This document shows positions 9,301 through 18,059 of a stretch of DNA of 38,677 nucleotides, in pieces (position 1 is the first letter of the stretch; every line of letters begins with the position of its first letter). Location of the stretch: assembly GCA_022561215.1 (NCBI GenBank), contig JADFRQ010000024.1:1-38677 (forward strand), given 5' to 3'. The DNA is from Chloroflexota bacterium (GTDB lineage: Bacteria > Chloroflexota > Anaerolineae > Anaerolineales > E44-bin32). A program made the position numbers and the translations under genes. The notes under the pieces are model-generated. The model ran no database searches and was not told where the DNA came from. It saw only the letters and a list, made by a program, of their open reading frames with translations.

Positions 9301-12084
9301 ATGGAAACGCTCAAGTTCAATGTAAACCAACGACCAATCGAGATTCATCCTGTTCCTGGAGAAATGCTCTCTGCCGTACTGCGCGACAGACTGAAGCTAA
9401 CAGGAACCAAGATCGGCTGTGACGAACTTGAATGTGGATCTTGTACTGTCTTGTTGGATGGTGAGGCCGTGCTCTCCTGCGTTTATCCCGCGCGAAAAGC
9501 AGAAGGTAAGCAAGTTGTCACCATCGAAGGATTGGCATCAAATGGGACGCTGCATCCGCTTCAGGATGCCTTTATTCAACATGGTGCTGTGCAATGTGGA
9601 TTCTGCATCCCAGGCCAAATCATGACAGCTGCTGCACTTTTGGGGGTGCAACCCACTGCGGATGGCGACACGATCCGTGCGATGTTAAAAGATACACTCT
9701 GCCGCTGTGCGGGTTATCCCACGCTGGTGAGGGCGATTCAGGCCGCCGGAGAAAGTATACAATCCGGCGCGCCGGTTAAAGGCCCGGCACTGCGCAGCGC
9801 AAGTTCGAAGAGCAATATAGGGCGTGTGGTTGCTCGACCGGACGCATTGGAAAAGGTGAATGGCGAAGCCCTTTTCACGGATGATTACGTGTTTCCAGGT
9901 ATGCTGCATGCGCGTGTACTGCGCGCAAATACGCCGCACGCCGTACTGGTGGGTTTGGATGTCAGCAAAGCAATGGAGTTGCCAGGCGTTATTGAGGTTC
10001 TGATCGCCGATGATATTCCCGGCCAGAATTCACATGGAATTGTAATCCATGATTGGCCTGTCCTGGTCGGCATTGGCGAGAAAATTCGCTATATTGGCGA
10101 TGCCTTGGCACTTGTCGCTGCGGAGTCGCGTGTTATCGCAACGCAAGCTTTGGAACTCATCAAAGTTGAGTTTGATCGCTTGCCAGTGATTACAGACCCC
10201 GTTCTAGCGCGCGAGAACGACGCCATAGCGATCCATGAAAACGGAAATCTACTGAAACATATTACGGTACGCAAAGGCGATGTAACGAAGGGATTTGCCG
10301 AAGCGGATGTGGTGTTGGAAGGTGTTTTTACGACCCCAATGACCGAGCAGGCTTTCATGGAACCAGAATGCAGTATTGCAAAACCTACTCCAGAAGGGAG
10401 AATGGAAATCTATGTGGGTTCCCAAATTCCCTATGCGGATCGTGATCAAATCGCGCGCACTTTGGGGCTAAAAATAGAGCAGGTGCGGGTAATTGGGACG
10501 CTAGTAGGTGGTGGATTTGGCGGCAAAGAAGATATCGCCGGACAGATCCATGCCGCGCTGCTGGCTCAGAGGACGAATCGACCGGTAAAACTACTTTTTG
10601 ATCGCAACGAAAGTCTCGTTGTTCATCCGAAACGCCATCCAACCCAAATTCGAGTTCGTCTGGGCGCAAAAAGTGACGGGCTTCTCGTTGCTGCGGAAAC
10701 AGAGCTTTATGGCGATACAGGGGCTTACGCCTCATTGGGTGAAAAAGTGATGACGCGTGCCACCACGCATTCAAGCGGGCCGTACATCGTGCCGCATGTA
10801 AGCGTTGATTGTTATGCGATGTACACCAACAATCCACCAGCCGGTGCTTTTCGTGGGTTTGGTGTCACGCAATCTGCTTTCGCTATTGAATCGCTTTTGG
10901 ATATGTTGGCCGAAAACTTGGGTATTGATCCCATCGAGATACGGATGAAAAATGCGCTGCGCGTGGGCGCGGAGACCAACACGGGACAATTGCTCACCGA
11001 AAGCGTAGGGTTGATCGAGTGCATTCAAAAAGTCAAATCCCAAATCCAAGAAAAGGTTGGTCATGATGATCTTTTTGCTGCTCGCAGAGTCGATGGTTTG
11101 CCGAATTTGAGACGTGCCTGGGGCATCGCGGCAGCATATAAGAATACGGGTTTGGGCGGGGGTGCGCCGGACAAGTCGATTGCCGAAGTGGAACTTTATG
11201 CTGATGGAAGTGTGGAAGTGCGTACCTCCGCGGCGGAAATTGGACAAGGACTTAATGCCGTGCTTCAAATTATTGCTTCGGAAGCGTTATCAGTCCCAAT
11301 GGAAAATGTCCGTGTGCTGCTCTCCGATACCGATCTCACACCGGATGGCGGACCAACGACGGCATCACGTCAAACCTATATGGCAGGAAATGCGGTAATG
11401 TACGCGGCGAAGATCGTTCAGCAGGCCATGGCGACTTCCCTGGCGGAAAAATATGATGTGCCCCCGAAAGAGATCAAGTTCGTCGAGGGCTTAGCGCATG
11501 TAAATGGGCACGCGATTGCCTATGGTGATGTAGTTGGGCTTTTAAGGGCGGAGGGCAGGCAGGCAAAGGCGACCTATGAATATTTGGCGCCGGAGACGCA
11601 ACCGCTGGGGACTGGTGGCGATATGCATTTTGCTTATTCCTTCGCTGCGCAAGCTGCAGAGGTAGAGGTGGATATAGAAACCGGCCAAGTGTATGTGCTT
11701 AACATTATTGCTGCGACTGATGTCGGACGCGTAATTAACCCGCTCGGCCTTCTCGGCCAAGTGGAAGGTGGCGTGATGATGGGGATTGGAAATGCACTCA
11801 CCGAGGAATTTATTTTAGAGGAAGGCCTACTTTTTTCTGATCGTTTAGCAAGGTATCGCATGCCATCCTTTCTTGACACCCCCGCTATTACTTCCATCAT
11901 CGTCGAACATCCGACACATGATGGCCCATTTGGTGCGAAAGGTGTCGGTGAAATATCGAGTATCCCCACGACGCCAGCGATCACAAACGCCATTTACTAT
12001 GCCTGCGGTATACGTATAAGACATTTGCCGGTCGATCAAGATTGGTTGGCTTTGGAGATTTTGAAAAAGCTCGAGACAGAATGA
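9301..12084 (+). CDS. Fused [2Fe-2S]-molybdopterin subunit, probable purine hydroxylase (XdhD-like), enzyme A
   Basis: The 927-aa protein fuses the small iron-sulfur and large molybdopterin subunits, like E. coli XdhD. Residues 1-160 hold both [2Fe-2S] clusters: Cys40, 45, 48, 60 and Cys99, 102, 134, 136. The rest is the Mo-binding part. By my hand alignment with bovine xanthine dehydrogenase, Glu410 in GGGFGGKE matches substrate-binding Glu802, Arg486 matches Arg880, the Phe of AFRGFG (Arg518-Gly-Phe) matches Phe914, and Glu884 in GAKGVGE matches catalytic Glu1261. Having all of these points to hydroxylation of a purine such as hypoxanthine or xanthine. The copper-binding Cys loop of CO dehydrogenase is absent. 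It is followed 88 bp later by the SsnA-like gene, as in the E. coli ygfK-ssnA-ygfM-xdhD neighbourhood but in a different order. Confidence 0.9.
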   Translation: METLKFNVNQRPIEIHPVPGEMLSAVLRDRLKLTGTKIGCDELECGSCTVLLDGEAVLSCVYPARKAEGKQVVTIEGLASNGTLHPLQDAFIQHGAVQCGFCIPGQIMTAAALLGVQPTADGDTIRAMLKDTLCRCAGYPTLVRAIQAAGESIQSGAPVKGPALRSASSKSNIGRVVARPDALEKVNGEALFTDDYVFPGMLHARVLRANTPHAVLVGLDVSKAMELPGVIEVLIADDIPGQNSHGIVIHDWPVLVGIGEKIRYIGDALALVAAESRVIATQALELIKVEFDRLPVITDPVLARENDAIAIHENGNLLKHITVRKGDVTKGFAEADVVLEGVFTTPMTEQAFMEPECSIAKPTPEGRMEIYVGSQIPYADRDQIARTLGLKIEQVRVIGTLVGGGFGGKEDIAGQIHAALLAQRTNRPVKLLFDRNESLVVHPKRHPTQIRVRLGAKSDGLLVAAETELYGDTGAYASLGEKVMTRATTHSSGPYIVPHVSVDCYAMYTNNPPAGAFRGFGVTQSAFAIESLLDMLAENLGIDPIEIRMKNALRVGAETNTGQLLTESVGLIECIQKVKSQIQEKVGHDDLFAARRVDGLPNLRRAWGIAAAYKNTGLGGGAPDKSIAEVELYADGSVEVRTSAAEIGQGLNAVLQIIASEALSVPMENVRVLLSDTDLTPDGGPTTASRQTYMAGNAVMYAAKIVQQAMATSLAEKYDVPPKEIKFVEGLAHVNGHAIAYGDVVGLLRAEGRQAKATYEYLAPETQPLGTGGDMHFAYSFAAQAAEVEVDIETGQVYVLNIIAATDVGRVINPLGLLGQVEGGVMMGIGNALTEEFILEEGLLFSDRLARYRMPSFLDTPAITSIIVEHPTHDGPFGAKGVGEISSIPTTPAITNAIYYACGIRIRHLPVDQDWLALEILKKLETE

Positions 12085-12172
12085 AACTCTCCCCGCATCG
12101 CGATGACAATCGACCCAATCTAAGGATGAAACAGCAATTACGGATCCGTGGATGGCTGGCGGGGCGACACGA

Positions 12173-13528
12173 ATGCTGATCTACAATGCAAAACTGATCA
12201 CTTGGGGCGCATCGAATGAAATCCTCGAGAATTATGCCCTTTTAATCGAGGACGATCGGATTGTTGATATGGCCCCCTCAGCGGATCTGCTCGCCAAAGG
12301 ATATGAGGCCGAACGAATCGATGCCGAGGGGCAGTATGTAATGCCTGGAAATATTTGTGCGCATACGCACTTTTACGGGGCTTTTGCCAGGGGAATGGCG
12401 ATCCCAGGCTCCGCACCGAAAGATTTTCCCGAAATCCTGCGCAAGCTATGGTGGCCACTCGATAAATCACTGACCGAGGAAGATATCAAGTATTCGGCTC
12501 TCGTCAGCCTAGTCGATGCCGTCAAGCATGGAACCACCACACTGATTGATCACCATGCCTCGCCCAATTTTATCGAGGGATCGCTGGATAGCATCGCGGA
12601 TGCCGTCGATCAAGCCGGCCTCCGCGCAGTGCTTTGCTATGAGGTAACCGATCGCGATGGGCAAGTAAAGAGCCGCGCTGGGATTGAAGAGAACCTGCGC
12701 TTTATCGATCGCGTTCGAAAGGACATCGTCGCCGATGGGCGCATACGAGCAACCTTTGGTCTGCACGCCAGTCTCACCCTCTCGGATGAGACGCTGGATG
12801 CGTGCCGCCAAGCGGCGGGCGAACAGCAGGGTTTTCACATTCATGTCGCCGAACATGAGGCGGATGAAGATGACAGTTTGAGTAAGTCTGGCCAAAGAGT
12901 GGTCCATCGTCTTGCAAAACATGAGATTCTCGGCCCTGAGACGATCGTGGCACACGCCGTGCATGTTGATCAGAGTGAGATCGATACGTTAGCGAGCACT
13001 CAAACCTGGGTGACACACCAGCCGCGCTCGAATATGAATAATGCTGTCGGGACGGCAAACATTGAGGCTTTGACGGCGAGTGGGGTCCGTGTCGCCCTGG
13101 GAAATGATGGTTTTTCCAACACGATGTGGTCAGAGTGGAAAGCGGCATATTTATTGCAAAAGGTTGCTAATCGTGACCCCAGAAAGCTCTCCGGAGGCGA
13201 ATTGGTCGAGATTGCTATCGTAAATAGCGCATCACTTGCCGCGCAGTTTTTTGATGAGGCGCCGATTGGCCAGTTGGCAATTGGAGCCTATGCCGATCTC
13301 ATCTTCGTGGATTACCATCCCACAACACCACTATCCGCGGACAATCTGCCCTGGCACATTCTCTTTGGCTTTCAAGAGTCAATGATTACGACTACAATCG
13401 TTGCAGGCCGTTTATTGATGCGCGATCGCAAATTGCTCACGCTCGATGAAGAACAAATCACTGCGCGTTCTCGCGAGCTGGCAATGAATGTTTGGCATCG
13501 TTATCAATCCTATGTCCCAAAGGGGTGA
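12173..13528 (+). CDS. ssnA: SsnA-like amidohydrolase / aminohydrolase
   Basis: This metal-dependent hydrolase of about 451 aa belongs to the SsnA/chlorohydrolase branch of the amidohydrolase superfamily. Metal and catalytic residues are visible: AHTHFYG (His64, His66), HIHVAEHE (His224, Glu227), VAHAVHVD (His261) and the aspartate in GNDGF (Asp312). IDHHASP and RSNMNN closely match E. coli SsnA. In E. coli and gut Clostridia ssnA belongs to the anaerobic purine degradation cluster, where it acts on a purine-derived ring. ATG 12173 is chosen because it matches the SsnA N-terminus; ATG 12152 adds 7 residues. Neither has a clear ribosome binding site. The next gene starts 4 bp after its stop, which ties SsnA to the F420 block. 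Confidence 0.87.
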   Translation: MLIYNAKLITWGASNEILENYALLIEDDRIVDMAPSADLLAKGYEAERIDAEGQYVMPGNICAHTHFYGAFARGMAIPGSAPKDFPEILRKLWWPLDKSLTEEDIKYSALVSLVDAVKHGTTTLIDHHASPNFIEGSLDSIADAVDQAGLRAVLCYEVTDRDGQVKSRAGIEENLRFIDRVRKDIVADGRIRATFGLHASLTLSDETLDACRQAAGEQQGFHIHVAEHEADEDDSLSKSGQRVVHRLAKHEILGPETIVAHAVHVDQSEIDTLASTQTWVTHQPRSNMNNAVGTANIEALTASGVRVALGNDGFSNTMWSEWKAAYLLQKVANRDPRKLSGGELVEIAIVNSASLAAQFFDEAPIGQLAIGAYADLIFVDYHPTTPLSADNLPWHILFGFQESMITTTIVAGRLLMRDRKLLTLDEEQITARSRELAMNVWHRYQSYVPKG

Positions 13529-13531
13529 TCC

Positions 13532-14218
13532 GTGGTACAGAGCGAAGACATTATTGACGAACCGATCATTCTAACGATTGCCATATTAGGCGGCACCGGA
13601 AATCAGGGTCCCGGATTGGCATTGCGATGGGCCAATGCAGGATATCGCATCATTATCGGGTCACGACAAGAAAAAAGGGCACAAGCCACGGCCGATGAGT
13701 TGAATGAAAAGTTAGGCTCTACTTTCATTCGCGGTATGCGCAACGAAGATGCTGCCAAGAATGCCAACATTTGTGTTTTGACGGTCGTGGCAACCGCGCA
13801 TCAAGAAGTGCTTGAGAATCTCAAAGACGCGCTGCAAGGAAAGATCTTGATTGATGTAACGGCGAAGGTTGTATTTCCCAATGCCGATGTTCCCTCGCCG
13901 CCGTCGGCGGCGCGCGTTGCGCAGAATATTCTTGGAGATGGTGTTCGCGTGGTTGCCGCATTTCAAAATGTACCCTCGCATATGTTGGCACTCGATCTCG
14001 ATGAGCCTCTGGATCTCGACGTCCTGGTTTTTGCCGAAAATGCGGAAACTGCCAATGAAGCCATGATGTTATCCGATGCTGGGGGCATGAACGCCTATTA
14101 CGCTGGTGGGTTGGATAAGGCCATTGTCGTAGAAGGAATAACGGCAGTGCTCGTCGAATTAAATCGACGTTATGGTTCGAAAGATGGTGCGATAAAAATT
14201 ACCGGCATTGAGAAATGA
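13532..14218 (+). CDS. npdG: NADPH:F420 oxidoreductase
   Basis: The 228-aa protein matches F420-dependent NADP oxidoreductase (Fno/NpdG). The N-terminal Rossmann motif is ILGGTGNQGPG (residues 18-28), followed by the NADP-phosphate-binding IGSRQEKR and the conserved GMRNEDAA segment. The enzyme moves hydride between NADPH and deazaflavin F420 in the cytoplasm and would supply F420H2 here. The start is GTG with AGGGG about 8 nt upstream, inside the end of ssnA. Its stop overlaps the cofE start (ATGA), so ssnA, npdG and cofE are almost certainly one transcript. An F420 reductase translationally linked to a purine-type amidohydrolase is unusual. Confidence 0.87.
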   Translation: MVQSEDIIDEPIILTIAILGGTGNQGPGLALRWANAGYRIIIGSRQEKRAQATADELNEKLGSTFIRGMRNEDAAKNANICVLTVVATAHQEVLENLKDALQGKILIDVTAKVVFPNADVPSPPSAARVAQNILGDGVRVVAAFQNVPSHMLALDLDEPLDLDVLVFAENAETANEAMMLSDAGGMNAYYAGGLDKAIVVEGITAVLVELNRRYGSKDGAIKITGIEK

Positions 14219-15015
14219 TCGCATCTTCGCGGCTTGTTCTTGCTGCGCTGCCGGATATTCCTCTCATTCGAGAAGGCGACGATCTCCCAGGGTTAATACT
14301 CGAAGGTTTGGCGCGTGCCTCGATCGATTTGCAAGATAACGATCTCCTAGCTGTTGCCCAAAAAATAATCTCCAAAGCAGAGGGGCGGTCAATGGATTTG
14401 CGCAATGTGCAGCCGTCACTAAAAGCGGAGCAAATTGCAGCAGAAACGCAAAAAGACGCACGCTTGGTTGAAATGATCCTTAAGGAGAGCGTGAAAATTT
14501 TGCGAATGCGTAAGAAATTGATCATCGTTGAACATCGATTGGGATATGTCTGTGCGAACGCAGGAATAGATTCATCCAATGTGCGTGAAATGGACGATAA
14601 CGAATCCATGGCTGGAGAACAATCTAATTTTGTCCTTCTGCTCCCCGAAGATCCAGATAAATCTGCGCGTGCCCTGCGAGATGGCATTCGCAGATCTGCT
14701 CAAATTAATGTGGGTGTCTTGATCATTGACTCGCATGGGCGCGCGTTCCGGCAAGGTTCTATTGGGGTAGCGATCGGGATTGCCGGACTTCCCGGCCTTC
14801 TCGATCTGCGCGGCACGTTGGATTTATTTGGAAAAACGCTGCTGACGACCCAGGTTGGCATCGCAGACGAAATAGCCTCCGCGGCATCCGTATTGATGGG
14901 AGAGGCCGCGGAAAAACAGCCGGTCGTCCATATCCGCGGATTTCCACACGTCTTGCGAGAAGGATCGGCAAAGGAATTAATTCGCATTAAAGAGAGGGAC
15001 TTGTTCCGCCAGTGA
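14215..15015 (+). CDS. cofE: Coenzyme F420-0:gamma-L-glutamate ligase
   Basis: The 266-aa protein corresponds to CofE, or the N-terminal domain of FbiB, which adds gamma-linked glutamates to F420-0 using GTP. Recognisable segments are LLAVAQKIISKAEGR, VCANAGIDSSN, the DPDKSARALRDGIR helix and the SHGRAFRQGSIGVAIG metal/GTP region. The length fits a stand-alone CofE without the FbiB nitroreductase-like domain. ATGA overlap with npdG shows tight coupling. No CofC, CofD, CofG or CofH is in the window, so the core of F420 synthesis must be elsewhere in the genome. A polyglutamylation gene here suggests that the pathway depends on F420. Confidence 0.87.
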   Translation: MIASSRLVLAALPDIPLIREGDDLPGLILEGLARASIDLQDNDLLAVAQKIISKAEGRSMDLRNVQPSLKAEQIAAETQKDARLVEMILKESVKILRMRKKLIIVEHRLGYVCANAGIDSSNVREMDDNESMAGEQSNFVLLLPEDPDKSARALRDGIRRSAQINVGVLIIDSHGRAFRQGSIGVAIGIAGLPGLLDLRGTLDLFGKTLLTTQVGIADEIASAASVLMGEAAEKQPVVHIRGFPHVLREGSAKELIRIKERDLFRQ

Positions 15016-15111
15016 TCTCGTGCCATACGTGGGAGACGATTTAAGATGGCACATTAATGAAATGCCCGATCACAGACATTCCGCCACAGTAAAGAGGAGG
15101 ACTATTGCTCC

Positions 15112-15507
15112 ATGATCATACCTGAATCACATCGAGATCTTCTGCTCGATTCCACAAAAGCGTTCGCCTTTCTCGCAACAACGATGAAGGACGGAACGCC
15201 CCAAGTAACTCCCGTATGGTTTGATGTTGAGGACGACCTGATAAGGGTTAATACTGCTCGCGGAAGAGTAAAAGATGTCAATATGATTGCCCGTCCTCGT
15301 GCTTCGCTGGCGATCATGGACCCACAAAACCCGTATCGTTATCTGCAGATACGTGGCAAAGTCGTAAGCAATGAAGAAAAAGGTGCTCGAGCTCATATTG
15401 ACATTCTGGCGAAGAAATATCTTGGACAGGATAGTTACACAGGTAGCACGGATGAAACAAGAGTTATCTACCGCATTAAGCCAAGACACACCTTTACGAT
15501 GGGATAG
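15112..15507 (+). CDS. PPOX-class F420-dependent protein
   Basis: The 131-aa protein is a split beta-barrel flavin/deazaflavin-binding protein of the pyridoxamine-phosphate-oxidase-like class. It has the family's FLATTMKDGTPQVTPVWF opening, VNTARGRVKDVN and a C-terminal RYLQIRGKV. This subgroup (Rv1155-like) binds F420 and includes F420H2-dependent reductases as well as F420 carrier or storage proteins. The GAGGAGG site is about 12 nt before ATG. The 96-bp gap from cofE holds no gene. It may be the partner or reductase using F420H2 from the upstream npdG product; the substrate is unknown. Confidence 0.82.
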   Translation: MIIPESHRDLLLDSTKAFAFLATTMKDGTPQVTPVWFDVEDDLIRVNTARGRVKDVNMIARPRASLAIMDPQNPYRYLQIRGKVVSNEEKGARAHIDILAKKYLGQDSYTGSTDETRVIYRIKPRHTFTMG

Positions 15508-15564
15508 CGCGCTCGCCACAATCTAATTTTTAATCCTATTGGCATCATCCATCGACTCTGGGTT

Positions 15565-15573
15565 TGATAGAAT
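15565..15573 (+). promoter_or_regulatory. Possible extended -10 promoter before the F420 LLM gene
   Basis: TGATAGAAT fits the extended -10 consensus and lies about 145 bp before the LLM start, in the 209-bp gap 15508-15716. A convincing -35 is not visible at standard spacing. The long leader contains a GATCTCC/GGAGGATC imperfect inverted repeat (about 15614-15645) of unknown meaning. Confidence 0.3.
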
Positions 15574-15716
15574 AGAATTTTGAGTCGAGAAAATGTAGGA
15601 AAAGAGCTAATTCTGATCTCCAGGTGAACGGCATTGGGAGGATCAGGGGTGAGCGTAGGGAATCCGCCGCGTGATGTTGATCCTTCCATTGAAGGAGATA
15701 TTGGAGTGGCAGACCG

Positions 15717-16718
15717 ATGGCAAAGGCAGCTCTTTATCTGCAGGATGCCCATGACCTGAGAACAGGTCTCGATTACGTGCGTTATGCCGAAGAAAAAGGA
15801 TTTGAAGCGGTTTGGCAAGCAGAATCGCGCCTTGTACGCGACGCGATCGTTCCGATGGCAGCTTATGCCGCCGTGACTGAGCGTATTAAGGTGGGCTCGG
15901 GTGTTATCAACAATTGGACAAGAAACATTGGCCTTTTAGCATCCACATTCCTAACTTTGGACGATCTGGCTCCCGGAAGAGTGATTTGTGGGATCGGCGC
16001 CTGGTGGGACCCACTGGCGAGGAATGTAGGGATTGAAAGAAGAAAGCCGCTGCTCGCCATGCGAGAGACGGTTGACCTCTTGCGGCGCCTCCTGAATATG
16101 GAGCAGGTCACATTTCATGGAGAATTTCATTACGTGGAAGGTATTGAATTGGATGTAGTCCATGGCAGGAAAGAACCGCGCGATGTACCCATTTATATCG
16201 GCGCCACCGGTCCCAAAATGATGGAACTCTCCGGAGAGATTGCCGACGGTGTGGTTTTGAATTATTGCGTCCCACCAGAATACAACCTTCAAGCGATTGA
16301 ACATATCGAAGACGGTGCAAAACGCGTAGGCCGCAAGCTCGAAGATATTGATAGACCCCAGCTAATAGTATGTTCAGTCGATCACGATCGCGAGCGCGCG
16401 TATGATACCAGTAGAGAATTGCTCACTCAATATCTCGCCCAGCAACCGCACATCGCCAAAGCAAGTGGAGTTGAGCAAGAAGTAGTTTCGGAAATCCAAT
16501 CGATACTCGGATGGCCTGCGACCCGCGACGAGATTTCACAGGCGAAAAACTTGGTTTCGGATGAACTCGTCCAGCGTATCACGGCTTCCGGCACGCCGGA
16601 TGAAGCGCGGATGAAAGTACGGGAATACATACTAAATGGGGCTTCCTCCCCGATCCTGTACGCCGTTGGTGGTGATATCGAATTATTGATTGACACTTTT
16701 TCATCCGAGACGTATTAA
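15717..16718 (+). CDS. F420-dependent LLM-class oxidoreductase (Mer-like)
   Basis: The 333-aa TIM-barrel protein belongs to the F420-binding branch of the luciferase-like family, resembling methylenetetrahydromethanopterin reductase (Mer) and related F420-dependent reductases. Visible segments are [31 protein letters not shown], the [14 protein letters not shown] loop and [14 protein letters not shown] near residue 160. It clearly differs from the FMN-type LLM protein at 268-1281. A GGAG site precedes the ATG. Its neighbours npdG, cofE and the PPOX protein make F420H2 the expected cofactor. Substrate is unknown; reduction of a C=N or C=C bond in an N-heterocycle is my inference from context. 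Confidence 0.83.
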   Translation: MAKAALYLQDAHDLRTGLDYVRYAEEKGFEAVWQAESRLVRDAIVPMAAYAAVTERIKVGSGVINNWTRNIGLLASTFLTLDDLAPGRVICGIGAWWDPLARNVGIERRKPLLAMRETVDLLRRLLNMEQVTFHGEFHYVEGIELDVVHGRKEPRDVPIYIGATGPKMMELSGEIADGVVLNYCVPPEYNLQAIEHIEDGAKRVGRKLEDIDRPQLIVCSVDHDRERAYDTSRELLTQYLAQQPHIAKASGVEQEVVSEIQSILGWPATRDEISQAKNLVSDELVQRITASGTPDEARMKVREYILNGASSPILYAVGGDIELLIDTFSSETY

Positions 16719-16783
16719 ATTTACGGAATCAAATACTGGTCAGTTCCACCTGGCGAATTGGCCAATAGAGGGAATATGAATCA

Positions 16784-17290
16784 ATGCCCCAATCTGCAGC
16801 GCTAATTAAGCAACCAAATTCGCAGCATTGTTTTGTATGCGGAGTCAAGAATCCTTACGGCCTTAATCTTAATTTCTATGATGATGGAAATGGCGAAGTG
16901 ACGTCAAATTATACAGTTCCAGACCGCTACCAAGGGTATCCCGGGAGAGTACATGGCGGGATTGTCGCTTCAATGCTGGACGAAGTTCTGGGACGGACCC
17001 TGATGATTGGGGACCCCAACCATTTTAGCGTTTCGGCAAAGTTGACTATTCGATACCGGAAACCGATCCCGCTGAACACGCCGCTACGCCTGGTCGGTCG
17101 CATCATTCGTCGGCGCGGTAATTCCGCCGTGGCGAAAGCTGAGTTAAGACTTCCAGATGAGAGTGTAGCTGCAGAAGCGGAGGCCATCCTGATGGAGGCG
17201 TCTGATTTTATTTTGGATGAAGAAAATCTTGATCGCTTAGGTTGGAAGGTCCAGCCAGACAATTCAGCAGGCCGGGAATCCGAGAAATAA
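16784..17290 (+). CDS. Hotdog-fold thioesterase (PaaI/YbaW-like)
   Basis: The 168-aa protein has a PaaI-type hotdog domain with the conserved helix RVHGGIVASMLDEVLGR, which carries the catalytic-side acidic residue. An N-terminal HCFVCGVKNPYGLNL segment is typical of this subgroup. These enzymes cleave acyl-CoA thioesters in the cytoplasm. Why one lies in an F420/Mo-hydroxylase cluster is not clear; a CoA-linked intermediate or a house-cleaning role are both possible. GAGGGA precedes the start, and the next gene begins 1 nt after its stop, so it is cotranscribed with hydroxylase B. Confidence 0.78.
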   Translation: MPQSAALIKQPNSQHCFVCGVKNPYGLNLNFYDDGNGEVTSNYTVPDRYQGYPGRVHGGIVASMLDEVLGRTLMIGDPNHFSVSAKLTIRYRKPIPLNTPLRLVGRIIRRRGNSAVAKAELRLPDESVAAEAEAILMEASDFILDEENLDRLGWKVQPDNSAGRESEK

Positions 17291-17291
17291 A

Positions 17292-18059
17292 ATGTCCCCT
17301 CTCAACTATCTCCGACCAAAAACAATGGCTGAAGCAATGGAGCAGCTGCAATCCGGGGTGGCGTTGGCTGGCGGTACCGGGCTAACTCCGCGCCGGGCTC
17401 AAATTGAAACTGTGGTGGATATCAGCGATCTAGGCCTGGACAAAATAACGAAAATACAAAAAATATTTCAAATCGGCGCGGGGACCTCCTTGCAAGCCAT
17501 ACTCGGAAATGTTGAAGTTCCAGCAGCACTGCGGCAAGCATGTGTGCTTGAAGCGGGCTGGAATATGCGCAATATGGCTACATTGGGTGGAACGATAATG
17601 GAGGCGGATGGACGCTCTGCCATGCTGACCATCCTTCTGGCCTTGGACGCCGAAATCGCTCGCGAGCCCGAGGGAGATCTTATTCCCATTGAGCGTTTTC
17701 TCTCTGTGCGCGATAAAATCACACTGATTACTCAGATTCGTTTTGAGGAACCACGAAAATTGCTCTATGAACAAGTCGCGCGGACACCTCTGGATTTTCC
17801 AATCGTTTGTGTTTCCCTGGTCGAAGCTGATGAAAGTTCCAGGACTTTAAGGCTTGCTATAGGCGGGTATGGAATGCGTCCGCTGAGATTGCCGGACCTA
17901 AAAAAATTTGTTCGTAAAGGTGCGAACATCGATGAGATTGTGCATCGCGCCCAGGGCGCTTACGAAAATGCGGGCGATGAATGGGCGAGCGCCGAATATC
18001 GTTCCGCCGTTGCCGGAATTCTTGTGAGACGCTTATTGGAAGAAGGAACGGCGGAATGA
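17292..18059 (+). CDS. Molybdenum hydroxylase FAD-binding subunit, enzyme B (short form)
   Basis: The 255-aa protein is the FAD subunit of the second hydroxylase. The first flavin loop is LAGGTGLTP (residues 25-33), with Gly where most relatives have Asp. The second loop is TLGGTIM. It is about 30-40 residues shorter than subunit A, mainly in the C-terminal part. It begins 1 nt after the thioesterase stop and overlaps the Mo subunit (ATGA at 18056-18059), so the B enzyme is translationally coupled. Confidence 0.85.
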   Translation: MSPLNYLRPKTMAEAMEQLQSGVALAGGTGLTPRRAQIETVVDISDLGLDKITKIQKIFQIGAGTSLQAILGNVEVPAALRQACVLEAGWNMRNMATLGGTIMEADGRSAMLTILLALDAEIAREPEGDLIPIERFLSVRDKITLITQIRFEEPRKLLYEQVARTPLDFPIVCVSLVEADESSRTLRLAIGGYGMRPLRLPDLKKFVRKGANIDEIVHRAQGAYENAGDEWASAEYRSAVAGILVRRLLEEGTAE

